NCBI GenBank assembly: GCA_013414765.1
Contig: CP058708.1
Span: 5,066,748-5,130,747 of the forward strand
DNA from: Candidatus Accumulibacter cognatus
GTDB lineage: Bacteria; Pseudomonadota; Gammaproteobacteria; Burkholderiales; Rhodocyclaceae
Length of the DNA stretch: 64,000 nt
Direction: 5' to 3'
This document shows positions 1 to 6,786 of the stretch, piece after piece. A program made the translations under genes and the position numbers. Position 1 is the first letter of the stretch; every line of letters starts with the position of its first letter. Under the pieces are notes generated by a model. That model was not told the origin of the DNA. It worked only from the letters and a program-made list of their open reading frames with translations, and searched no databases.

Positions 1-201
1 TTCTCTGCGGGCCTGGAAACCCTCGAAACAGCACTCTTCTCGGAAGTTGCCATTCCATGGCAGGATCTCGCCTTTCAGAGCGTTACCCTATGCCTGAAAG
101 CCTATTTTTCCGATCGCAGTGCGGGCCGGTTCGTGTTCCATGAAGAAACACTGCAGCCTCACCAAGATTGGCACAGGGTTAGCGATCATCCGAAAGGGTG
201 A
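1..201 (+). CDS. NUDIX hydrolase, C-terminal fragment (cut by window edge)
   Basis: The reading frame is open from base 1 to the TGA at 199-201 and gives 66 residues. The stretch AIPWQDLAFQSV followed by CLKAYFSDRSAGRF matches the C-terminal tail of betaproteobacterial NUDIX hydrolases, where an 'IPWD.IAF..v' segment precedes a 'yF.Dr..G.f' helix. The catalytic Nudix box would lie upstream, outside the window, so the substrate cannot be guessed. The gene converges on the tonB-like gene of the opposite strand and the two coding ends overlap by 23 nt, leaving no room for a conventional terminator between them. Confidence 0.7.
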   Translation, partial: FSAGLETLETALFSEVAIPWQDLAFQSVTLCLKAYFSDRSAGRFVFHEETLQPHQDWHRVSDHPKG

Positions 202-904
202 ATTCAATCGGTAGCAATACCCGGAAATCCTTACCCCTGAGACTTTCAGGCAAGGTCGTGATGGCCGAGGCTTGTTCGATCATCGAAAGCGCCTGTTCAT
301 CGAGTTCGGAATGCCCACTTGACTGGGACAGAGAGAATCGCGGGCTTGGCTGCCACGAACTCAGGTTCACCGCGACCTCGACCCGACCTGCCCAGCCACG
401 CTCCCGTGCCACCGGCGGGTATCGCTTGAAACGGCGTGCAGCGATCGCCAGCGCGACACGATACTGGCGCAGGTCGTCGGCACTGGCTCCTTCACTCAGT
501 ACATTGGACGTACCAGCGGGCGATGCTCCCCCCTCTGACACTGACGGCGATGGCGATGGCGATGGCGATGGCGATGGCGACGAGCGCTCAGCTTTGCCGT
601 GCGCCGGGAACGCCAGTACTGCCGGGTCGACCGGGCGCCCCCGCGTTTCCTTGCGGACAGGTTGCACAGGAATCGACTGCGGCGCCGTTCTGGGGCGCGC
701 CGACGAATGGATGGAGGTAGGCAACGGCACGGCAACATCCGCCGGCAGCGCCTGATTTGGCATCTTGAGCACCGCCATGATCGGCTTCGTGGCCACTGCA
801 AGGCGCAATGGCAAAATTTCGACGACCATGGTCAACAAGCCCACATGTGCTAAAGCGGACACCACCAAGGCAGACCACAAGCGAGAATGGGCCGATTCGA
901 GCAT
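179..904 (-). CDS. TonB-family protein (energy transducer C-terminal domain)
   Basis: The product is 241 residues from the ATG at 904, chosen because it is preceded by a GGGAGG ribosome site and starts just after the fixH stop; a longer frame reaching 1033 would overlap fixH heavily. Seen: a short cytoplasmic N-terminus, one hydrophobic anchor (LVVSALAHVGLLTMVVEIL), a Pro/Ser-rich linker with an (SP)n run, and a C-terminal TonB-like domain (RYPPVARERGWAGRVEVAV, then ELDEQALSMIEQAS). TonB proteins carry proton-motive force from ExbB/ExbD to outer-membrane receptors. No exbB or exbD lies nearby. Its position as last gene of the ccoG-fixH unit suggests cotranscription with oxidase assembly genes, perhaps for copper or iron uptake (inference). 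Confidence 0.8.
   Translation of the reverse strand: MLESAHSRLWSALVVSALAHVGLLTMVVEILPLRLAVATKPIMAVLKMPNQALPADVAVPLPTSIHSSARPRTAPQSIPVQPVRKETRGRPVDPAVLAFPAHGKAERSSPSPSPSPSPSPSVSEGGASPAGTSNVLSEGASADDLRQYRVALAIAARRFKRYPPVARERGWAGRVEVAVNLSSWQPSPRFSLSQSSGHSELDEQALSMIEQASAITTLPESLRGKDFRVLLPIEFTLSDDR
546..581. repeat. hexanucleotide tandem repeat (GGCGAT)n inside the tonB-like gene
   Basis: Five GGCGAT units and a sixth ending in C lie head to tail. On the minus strand they encode the Ser-Pro run of the TonB linker. Because the unit is a multiple of three, copy-number changes would lengthen or shorten the periplasmic linker without shifting the frame. Confidence 0.9.
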
Positions 905-927
905 CGACCTGCTCTGACCCTCCCACT

Positions 928-1482
928 CTAATCGGAATTTCCCTTTGTCGCTGCCGTTCCCGTTCCGACGACAGCCACGGGCAATCGCAGAACCGATTCC
1001 TTCTCGGCCATCCATTCGCCCACCAACCGCCACTGCTGCCCGTCGTCCTCAAGCGTAATGTGCCAGCGGCCAGCAAACGGCTTCACGGTTCCAGTATAGA
1101 CCGCCCCTCCGCCGGAGGAACGTAGGAGCACCTGCTGATCAAAACCCTGACGCGTCGGGTGAGCGATGCGCAGCTTCAGCGTTTCCGGTAGGCGGACCCC
1201 GTCCTTGCCGCGTAGCAGCGCACGAATCCGATTCCCATCGGTACCCATGAGCAATTCGGCCTCGATTCCCAGCTCGATAGCCCGATGATCGCGTGCAAAG
1301 CGCTGATTGACCGTCAGGCCCTGCCTATAGTAGTCGTCTTCTACCAGGCCATCACTGCTGACCACAGCCAGATAGGTGGTCAAAATACCTGCGACGATGA
1401 CGATCAGAGGACCCAACATCAAAATCCACGGCCACGGCTCGCGATACCACACCGAGGTGCCGACATTCAGTCTGGAGTTCAT
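928..1482 (-). CDS. fixH: FixH/CcoH family cbb3 oxidase assembly protein
   Basis: 184 residues. One N-terminal transmembrane helix (PWILMLGPLIVIVAGILTTY) is followed by the FixH signature around residues 45-60 (DDYYRQGLTVNQ) and a periplasmic beta-rich domain. FixH/CcoH proteins are membrane factors needed for assembly and stability of the cbb3 oxidase. The start overlaps the end of ccoG by 4 nt (ATGA), so translation is coupled. The tonB-like gene follows 23 nt after the stop. Confidence 0.88.
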   Translation of the reverse strand: MNSRLNVGTSVWYREPWPWILMLGPLIVIVAGILTTYLAVVSSDGLVEDDYYRQGLTVNQRFARDHRAIELGIEAELLMGTDGNRIRALLRGKDGVRLPETLKLRIAHPTRQGFDQQVLLRSSGGGAVYTGTVKPFAGRWHITLEDDGQQWRLVGEWMAEKESVLRLPVAVVGTGTAATKGNSD

Positions 1483-2897
1483 GGCAGGAAGAAACTCGTC
1501 TTCTCACGCACGGCGATTTTTTCGTTCTGTTCGGCCCGTACTTCAAAGAAGATCGGATTCGAACCCTTCTTGCCCGCCGCCGGCTCAACACGCGCAGACA
1601 GCGCCACCGTCTTCGATGAAGCTGATGGGAGTTCCACGCTGCGTTCACCCACAATATCGATACCATCAATACCGCTGACGTTGATCGAATAGCGATGTGG
1701 TGCTTCGTCGGTATTCGAAATGTGCAATCTGAACACGTTCTCGATGCGTCCATCGTCCGCCTCGCGTGACAAGGTCGAACGGTCACGCAGGACATCCACT
1801 TTCAAGGGCACCCGGTGGGCGAGACTCCACGCTGCTGCCAGAACGATCGCCAGCAGGATGCTCGAGTACAGCAGCGTCCGCGGTCGCAGAAGGTGGGAAA
1901 ACATCTCGCCGACTGTATAGTGCTTGGCCAGGGCATTTTCGGTCGAGTAGCGGATCAGTCCACGCGGGGAACCCACCTTGTCCATCACCTGGTCGCAGGC
2001 ATCGATGCAGGCTGCACACGCAATACATTCGAGTTGCAGACCATTACGGATATCAATACCGGTTGGACAAACCTGAACACAGATGCTGCAGTCCACGCAG
2101 TCGCCGAGTGGCTTCGCTGTGGAAGCTACGGTACCTTTCCGACGCCCCCCCCGTGGCTCACCTCGTTCGGGATCATAGCTGATGATCAGAGTATCCGGAT
2201 CGAACATCACCCCCTGGAAGCGCGCATACGGACACATGTATTTGCAGACCTGCTCGCGCAGGAAACCGGCCATCAGATAGAGGAAAGCCATGTAGAACAA
2301 TATCCAGAAAGCCTCCCATGGCCCCAGTTCGAAAGCCGCGATTTCGTTGAGCAATTCCTTGATCGGCGTGAAATAGCCGACAAAGGTGATTCCTGTCCAC
2401 AAGGCCACCAGCAGCCACAGCGAATGTTTGATGAACTTGAGACGAAACTTGCGCGGAGACATCGGCTGCGAGTCGAGCTTCATTCGCGCCGGGCGTTCGC
2501 CCTCGATCTTACGTTCGATCCACATCAGGATTTCAGTGTAGACCGTCTGCGGACAGACATAACCGCAGAACAGACGACCACCCACGGCCGTCACCAGGAA
2601 CAACCCGTACGCAGAAATCACCAGTAGTACGGCCAGGTAGATCACATCTTGCGGCCAGAAAACCAGGCCAAAAATGTAAAACTTGCGTTCGGTAATGTGG
2701 AAGAGCACCGCCTGCCGACCGCCCCATTCGATCCAGCATAGCCCATAGAACAAGGCCTGGGTCACGCAGACCATCACCCACCGCCAACTGTTGAAAAACC
2801 CGGTTACGCTCCGGGCATAAACGGTATGATGTTTCTCATACAAACCATCAACTTGGACAGGAATTGCCTTGGCCTTGCCACTGGCCATCTGGTTCAT
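1479..2897 (-). CDS. ccoG: cytochrome c oxidase accessory protein CcoG (FixG), polyferredoxin
   Basis: 472 residues, the usual family length. Membrane helices lie in the N-terminal half and include the conserved CGYVCPQTVYTE segment. Two 4Fe-4S cluster motifs follow (CVDCSICVQVCPTGID and CIACAACIDACD), and a C-terminal periplasmic Ig-like domain ends the protein. CcoG is a membrane iron-sulfur protein involved in copper reduction during biogenesis of the CuB centre of cbb3 oxidases. The gene is separated from ccoP by about 180 nt that hold its own FNR-type promoter, so it can be transcribed apart from ccoNOQP. Confidence 0.95.
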   Translation of the reverse strand: MNQMASGKAKAIPVQVDGLYEKHHTVYARSVTGFFNSWRWVMVCVTQALFYGLCWIEWGGRQAVLFHITERKFYIFGLVFWPQDVIYLAVLLVISAYGLFLVTAVGGRLFCGYVCPQTVYTEILMWIERKIEGERPARMKLDSQPMSPRKFRLKFIKHSLWLLVALWTGITFVGYFTPIKELLNEIAAFELGPWEAFWILFYMAFLYLMAGFLREQVCKYMCPYARFQGVMFDPDTLIISYDPERGEPRGGRRKGTVASTAKPLGDCVDCSICVQVCPTGIDIRNGLQLECIACAACIDACDQVMDKVGSPRGLIRYSTENALAKHYTVGEMFSHLLRPRTLLYSSILLAIVLAAAWSLAHRVPLKVDVLRDRSTLSREADDGRIENVFRLHISNTDEAPHRYSINVSGIDGIDIVGERSVELPSASSKTVALSARVEPAAGKKGSNPIFFEVRAEQNEKIAVREKTSFFLP

Positions 2898-2938
2898 GAT
2901 CTCAGCTCCGATCTATTTCAGAATTACATCGAACGCTG

Positions 2939-2980
2939 ATATTACCTCTTTGGCGAGAACATGGCGTTGATTTGAATCAG
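2939..2980 (-). promoter_or_regulatory. FNR/ANR-type box and -10 element upstream of ccoG
   Basis: Reading the minus strand, TTGAT-TTGA-ATCAG (2980-2967) matches the FNR consensus TTGAT-N4-ATCAA at nine of ten positions. A TAATAT hexamer lies at 2944-2939, its centre 32 bp downstream of the box centre. That is the spacing of a class II FNR promoter (box at -41.5). The predicted start would be near 2932, about 35 nt before the ccoG ATG. Confidence 0.75.
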
Positions 2981-3030
2981 GGAGAGCGCATTGCAGGTTC
3001 TGTAGCAAAGCAGCGGCGCAGCGCAAACTA

Positions 3031-3060
3031 GAAAGGGGCGGAGCAGCCCGAGCCGCTCCG
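3031..3060 (-). terminator. possible weak terminator after ccoP
   Basis: On the minus strand a 6-bp stem (CGGAGC/GCTCCG, 10-nt loop) is followed by CCCCTTTC. It lies 17 nt beyond the ccoP stop. The T-tract is short, so this is tentative, but it would separate the ccoNOQP and ccoG units. Confidence 0.35.
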
Positions 3061-3076
3061 CGATGATCGACCTTGA

Positions 3077-3976
3077 CTATTTGCTGCCTGTGCTCAGACT
3101 CAACACATAGGCGGCCAGGACGTGCACCTTTTCTTCTCCGAGAAAATCCTTCCAGGCCGGCATCTGGTTGGTGCGGCCCTTGGTAATGGTCTCGATAATC
3201 GACGATTCTGCGCTACCGTAGAGCCAGATCTTGTCGGTCAGATTCGGGGCACCCAGGGCTTGCATGCCCTTTGCATCCGGACCATGACAGCCCGAACATC
3301 CGACGCTGTTGAAAGCCTCCTGCCCCTTGGCCACGCGCAGTGAATCCGCAGGCAACCCCGACAGAGATCGCACGTAATTGGCAAGATCCTTGATGGTTTC
3401 GGCCCCGATCTGGGCATGTGGCGGCATCATTCCGACCCGGCCGGCGCTGATCGTCTGGACAATGGCCTCCGGCTCGCCACCCCACTGCCAATCATGGTCA
3501 GCCAGATTCGGGAAACCCTTCGAGCCGCGTGCGTCGGCTCCATGACACTGCATGCAGTAGGTCAGATACAGACGCTTACCGGTCTCGTTGCCTTCCTTAT
3601 CGGCCGCCAGTGTCCGCAGGTCCATTTTCATGTACTTGTCGTAGAGTGGTTTGGTCTGTTCATCCGCCTTGGCCAATTCTTTTGTCAGTTGTCCACTCGA
3701 CGACCAGCCCAGCATGCCCTGGAAACTGCCCAGCGCCGGATAGAACGCGCAGTAAACCAGTCCGAATATGACAGTAATGTAGAACAGCCACATCCACCAC
3801 TTTGGCAGCGGGTTGTTGTATTCCTCCAGGGTCTCGTCCCAGACATGCCCAGTGGTATCGCCCTTGCCACCGGTGGGAACACTTTGCATCCATAGCAGCA
3901 CACCGCAAGCGATGATACTGACCAGCACGAAGAGAATAACGTACCAGTTCCAAAACTGATTCACAAAATCGTTCAT
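3077..3976 (-). CDS. ccoP: cbb3-type cytochrome c oxidase subunit III (dihaem CcoP)
   Basis: 299 residues. Two N-terminal transmembrane helices flank the conserved HVWDETLEEYNNPLPKWW segment of CcoP. Two cytochrome c domains follow, with haem-binding YCMQCHG at about residue 140 and GCSGCHG at about 228; distal methionines appear in GMMPPH and NQMPAW. CcoP receives electrons from soluble cytochrome c and passes them to CcoO. The start overlaps ccoQ by 4 nt. Confidence 0.96.
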   Translation of the reverse strand: MNDFVNQFWNWYVILFVLVSIIACGVLLWMQSVPTGGKGDTTGHVWDETLEEYNNPLPKWWMWLFYITVIFGLVYCAFYPALGSFQGMLGWSSSGQLTKELAKADEQTKPLYDKYMKMDLRTLAADKEGNETGKRLYLTYCMQCHGADARGSKGFPNLADHDWQWGGEPEAIVQTISAGRVGMMPPHAQIGAETIKDLANYVRSLSGLPADSLRVAKGQEAFNSVGCSGCHGPDAKGMQALGAPNLTDKIWLYGSAESSIIETITKGRTNQMPAWKDFLGEEKVHVLAAYVLSLSTGSK

Positions 3977-4167
3977 GATGCTTTCCTTTGTCCGTTACGG
4001 TCCAGGCCCAATTCGGCCAGATCCGCCTCTTCATCGGCGAACGGCAGCATTGCCGCTTCTTCAAAGCGCTTCTTGTTGCCCTTCACGCCGTAGGCCCACC
4101 AGACTATCCCAAGGAAAGTCAGCAGGGAAACGACGGTTACGATGGCTCGCAGATCGTTGATGTCCAT
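3973..4167 (-). CDS. ccoQ: cbb3 oxidase small subunit CcoQ
   Basis: 64 residues: a single transmembrane helix (about residues 8-28) and a charged C-terminal tail with the KKRFEEAA segment typical of FixQ/CcoQ. This small membrane subunit stabilises the core complex, chiefly the CcoP association. It lies 7 nt after ccoO and overlaps ccoP by 4 nt. Confidence 0.9.
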   Translation of the reverse strand: MDINDLRAIVTVVSLLTFLGIVWWAYGVKGNKKRFEEAAMLPFADEEADLAELGLDRNGQRKAS

Positions 4168-4174
4168 GCGCTGA

Positions 4175-4789
4175 TTACTTGACGTTCTTCATTTCGATGC
4201 CCATCCCCTGCAGATAAGCGATGAGTACGTCCAGTTCGCTCTTGCCTTCCAGCTGTTTTCTGGCCCCGGCAATTTCATCATCGGTATAGGGCACTCCAAC
4301 CTTGCGCAAGGCGTGCATCTTGGCCTCGATGCTGTTCGCATCAGCAGGCGCCTTCTCGAGAAAAGCGAAGGCAGGCATGTTGGACTCGGGAACCAGGTCA
4401 CGCGGATTGATCAGGTGCGCACGGTGCCATTCATCCGAATAGCGGCCCCCGACCCGATGCAGGTCTGGACCGGTACGCTTCGAACCCCACTGGAACGGAT
4501 GGTCGTAAACGAACTCACCGGCGACCGAATAATGCCCATAACGCTCGGTTTCCGCACGGAACGGGCGAATCATTTGCGAATGACAAAGGAAGCAACCTTC
4601 GCGAATGTATACATCCCGACCGGTCAGACGCACCGGATCGTAAGGCTTGAGCCCAGCCACCGGCTCGGTGGTGGACTTCTGGAAATAAAGCGGCACGATT
4701 TCGGCCAAGCCGCCGATGCTGACCACCAACAGGGTGAGTACCACCATCAAGGTCACATTGCGTTCGATTGCATCATGCGTAAGTTTCAT
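4175..4789 (-). CDS. ccoO: cbb3 oxidase subunit II (monohaem CcoO)
   Basis: 204 residues from the ATG at 4789, which has a GGAGAAA ribosome site; an upstream extension to 4861 would run into ccoN and is rejected. One N-terminal helix (residues 10-30) anchors a periplasmic cytochrome c domain with [12 protein letters not shown] as haem site, the [13 protein letters not shown] motif, and a methionine in SNMPAF. CcoO carries electrons from CcoP to the catalytic subunit. The ccoN stop is 13 nt upstream. Confidence 0.96.
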   Translation of the reverse strand: MKLTHDAIERNVTLMVVLTLLVVSIGGLAEIVPLYFQKSTTEPVAGLKPYDPVRLTGRDVYIREGCFLCHSQMIRPFRAETERYGHYSVAGEFVYDHPFQWGSKRTGPDLHRVGGRYSDEWHRAHLINPRDLVPESNMPAFAFLEKAPADANSIEAKMHALRKVGVPYTDDEIAGARKQLEGKSELDVLIAYLQGMGIEMKNVK

Positions 4790-4802
4790 ATTGTTTCTCC
4801 GG

Positions 4803-6236
4803 TCAGGCGTGATGAGCGGCTGGCACGAGGACGACGCGTGCATCATCGACCGAACGGCCACTGGCGATCGTCTTGACCATGTTGTATGCCATGATCAGCA
4901 TGCCGAACAGGAAGAGAAAGCCGCCGAGAAAACGGATCGCCCAGAACGGATACGAAGCCTTGACCGATTCCACGAAGCTGTAGGTCAGGGTTCCGTCGAG
5001 ATTGACCGCACGCCACATCAGCCCCTGCATCACCCCGGCAATCCACATCGAGGCGATATAGAGAACGACGCCGATTGTCGATACCCAGAAGTGCACGGTA
5101 ATCAGCTTGACGCTGAACATTTCGGACTTGCCATATAGGCGCGGCAACAAATAGTAGATCGCACCGATCGAGATCATCGCCACCCAGCCCAGCGCACCCG
5201 AATGCACGTGACCAATCGTCCAGTCGGTGTAGTGCGACAGCGCATTAACCGTCTTGATGGACATCATCGGACCCTCAAAGGTTGACATGCCGTAGAATGA
5301 CAGAGACGTAATCAGAAACTTGAGGATCGGGTCGTCACGCAGTTTGTACCAGGCACCCGAGAGGGTCATCACCCCGTTGATCATGCCTCCCCACGAAGGG
5401 GCCAGCAGAATCAGCGAGAAAAGCATGCCCACCGATTGGGTCCAGTCCGGCAGTGCCGTGTAATGCAGATGGTGCGGACCGGCCCACATATAGGTGAAAA
5501 TCAGCGCCCAGAAATGCACCACCGATAAGCGATATGAATAGACCGGGCGACCGGCCTGCTTCGGGACAAAGTAGTACATCATTCCCAGGAAGCCTGCCGT
5601 AAGAAAGAAGCCAACCGCGTTATGGCCATACCACCACTGCACCATCGCGTCCTGCACACCAGCATAGACTGAATAGGATTTGGTCAGCGAGACCGGAATG
5701 GCGGCGCTGTTGACCACGTGCAGCAGAGCAACGGCGAGAATGAAGCCGCCGTAGAACCAGTTCGCCACATAGATATGGGTGACCTTGCGCTTGGCAATGG
5801 TACCGAAGAACACGATCGCATAAGCGACCCAGACCACGGTGATCAGAATGTCGATCGGCCATTCGAGTTCGGCGTATTCCTTGCCCGACGTGAAACCCAA
5901 CGGCAGGGTGATCGCGGCCAGGACGATGATCAGTTGCCAGCCCCAGAAGGTGAACGCCGCTAGACCATCCGAAAAGATCCTCGCATGGCTGGTGCGTTGA
6001 ACAACGTAGTAGGAGGTCGCAAACAAGGCGCAGCCACCAAAGGCAAAAATAACCGCGTTGGTATGCAATGGCCGCAGGCGACCGAAATGCAGATACGGCC
6101 CGAAGTTGAGATCAGGCCAGACCAGTTGGGCGGCAATGATCACCCCCACCAGCATTCCGACAATCCCCCAGATGACGGTCATCACGGCAAACTGCCGCAC
6201 CACCTTGTAGTTGTATGTTGACTGAGCTTCCAACAT
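4803..6236 (-). CDS. ccoN: cbb3 oxidase catalytic subunit I (CcoN)
   Basis: 477 residues, normal length, with about 12 membrane helices. Conserved haem-copper oxidase histidines are visible: [12 protein letters not shown] (low-spin haem), [13 protein letters not shown] (CuB site) and THWTIGHVH-like [14 protein letters not shown] near the C-terminal haem ligands; QWWYGHNAV is typical of the cbb3 class. The enzyme reduces O2 with high affinity and pumps protons, serving microaerobic respiration. It heads the ccoNOQP operon behind an FNR-type box. Confidence 0.97.
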   Translation of the reverse strand: MLEAQSTYNYKVVRQFAVMTVIWGIVGMLVGVIIAAQLVWPDLNFGPYLHFGRLRPLHTNAVIFAFGGCALFATSYYVVQRTSHARIFSDGLAAFTFWGWQLIIVLAAITLPLGFTSGKEYAELEWPIDILITVVWVAYAIVFFGTIAKRKVTHIYVANWFYGGFILAVALLHVVNSAAIPVSLTKSYSVYAGVQDAMVQWWYGHNAVGFFLTAGFLGMMYYFVPKQAGRPVYSYRLSVVHFWALIFTYMWAGPHHLHYTALPDWTQSVGMLFSLILLAPSWGGMINGVMTLSGAWYKLRDDPILKFLITSLSFYGMSTFEGPMMSIKTVNALSHYTDWTIGHVHSGALGWVAMISIGAIYYLLPRLYGKSEMFSVKLITVHFWVSTIGVVLYIASMWIAGVMQGLMWRAVNLDGTLTYSFVESVKASYPFWAIRFLGGFLFLFGMLIMAYNMVKTIASGRSVDDARVVLVPAAHHA

Positions 6237-6311
6237 GGACTCACCTCGTTTTTGACTAGAAACCGGCTTTCACCGCCCTGAATGCCCTTATGCCGAGCAT
6301 TGACTATATGG

Positions 6312-6353
6312 ATGCTATTCTAACCTTTCGGGCTCCAATTTGACACAGATCAA
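6312..6353 (-). promoter_or_regulatory. FNR/ANR-type box and -10 element upstream of ccoN
   Basis: TTGAC-ACAG-ATCAA at 6340-6353 matches the FNR consensus at nine of ten positions; read on the minus strand it is TTGAT-CTGT-GTCAA. A TAGCAT hexamer on the minus strand (6317-6312) is centred 32 bp downstream of the box centre, giving class II geometry. The predicted start is near 6305, leaving a leader of about 70 nt before ccoN. Confidence 0.72.
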
Positions 6354-6387
6354 GCGCCACGGCCTTCGCCAGCGAATCATGCCGCAC

Positions 6388-6416
6388 AAAAAAGGGGGCG
6401 TTGCAACGCACCCCCC
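6388..6416 (-). terminator. rho-independent terminator of the ccoI-ccoS transcript
   Basis: Read on the minus strand, a G/C-rich hairpin (GGGGGTGCGTT, GCAACGCCCCC) is followed directly by six T residues (6393-6388). It lies between ccoS and the ccoN promoter, so it would end the ccoIS transcript and insulate ccoNOQP. Confidence 0.75.
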
Positions 6417-6512
6417 CACCCCAACAAAGCAACATCCCTCATCCCCCTACGCATTGGATCCATCAGCAAACCCACCATCGACGGATAAATTATCCCAAGC
6501 CGTTGGAGAATC

Positions 6513-6532
6513 CTCTTGACTTGCGTCAAGAG
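6513..6532. promoter_or_regulatory. perfect 8-bp inverted repeat containing an FNR/DNR-like site at the end of ccoS
   Basis: CTCTTGAC-TTGC-GTCAAGAG is perfectly symmetrical. Its core TTGAC-N4-GTCAA resembles relaxed ANR/DNR boxes (TTGAT-N4-GTCAA). It overlaps the ccoS stop codon and lies about 280 bp upstream of ccoN. It could be a second CRP/FNR-family site, or simply a hairpin in the ccoS mRNA. Confidence 0.45.
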
Positions 6533-6783
6533 TCGCACAGATTGGCCGCCGGGCCTGGCCTACAACTATCCGAGGCGGGCACCCCATCCGGTTCCCCCTT
6601 GGTAACGTTCTCCGAAGCTTGCGATGACAGATCTGATGAGCGATCGTCATCCATCAGAATGCGGTAGGCCGGCCCTTCGAGGTCATCGAACTGGCCGTTG
6701 CGCAGTGACCACCAAAAGGCAATGGCGATCAGGAAGACCAGCGCCACGGAAATCGGAATCAGCAAGTACAGCGTTTCCATCAT
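6526..6783 (-). CDS. ccoS: cbb3 oxidase assembly protein CcoS
   Basis: 85 residues. An N-terminal helix (LYLLIPISVALVFLIAIAFW) is followed by the diagnostic CcoS segment SLRNGQFDDLEGPAYRILMD. CcoS is needed for cofactor (haem and CuB) maturation of CcoN. It begins 3 nt after the ccoI stop. The C-terminal 35 residues after the conserved part are variable and probably unstructured. Confidence 0.92.
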   Translation of the reverse strand: MMETLYLLIPISVALVFLIAIAFWWSLRNGQFDDLEGPAYRILMDDDRSSDLSSQASENVTKGEPDGVPASDSCRPGPAANLCDS

Positions 6784-6786
6784 CGA

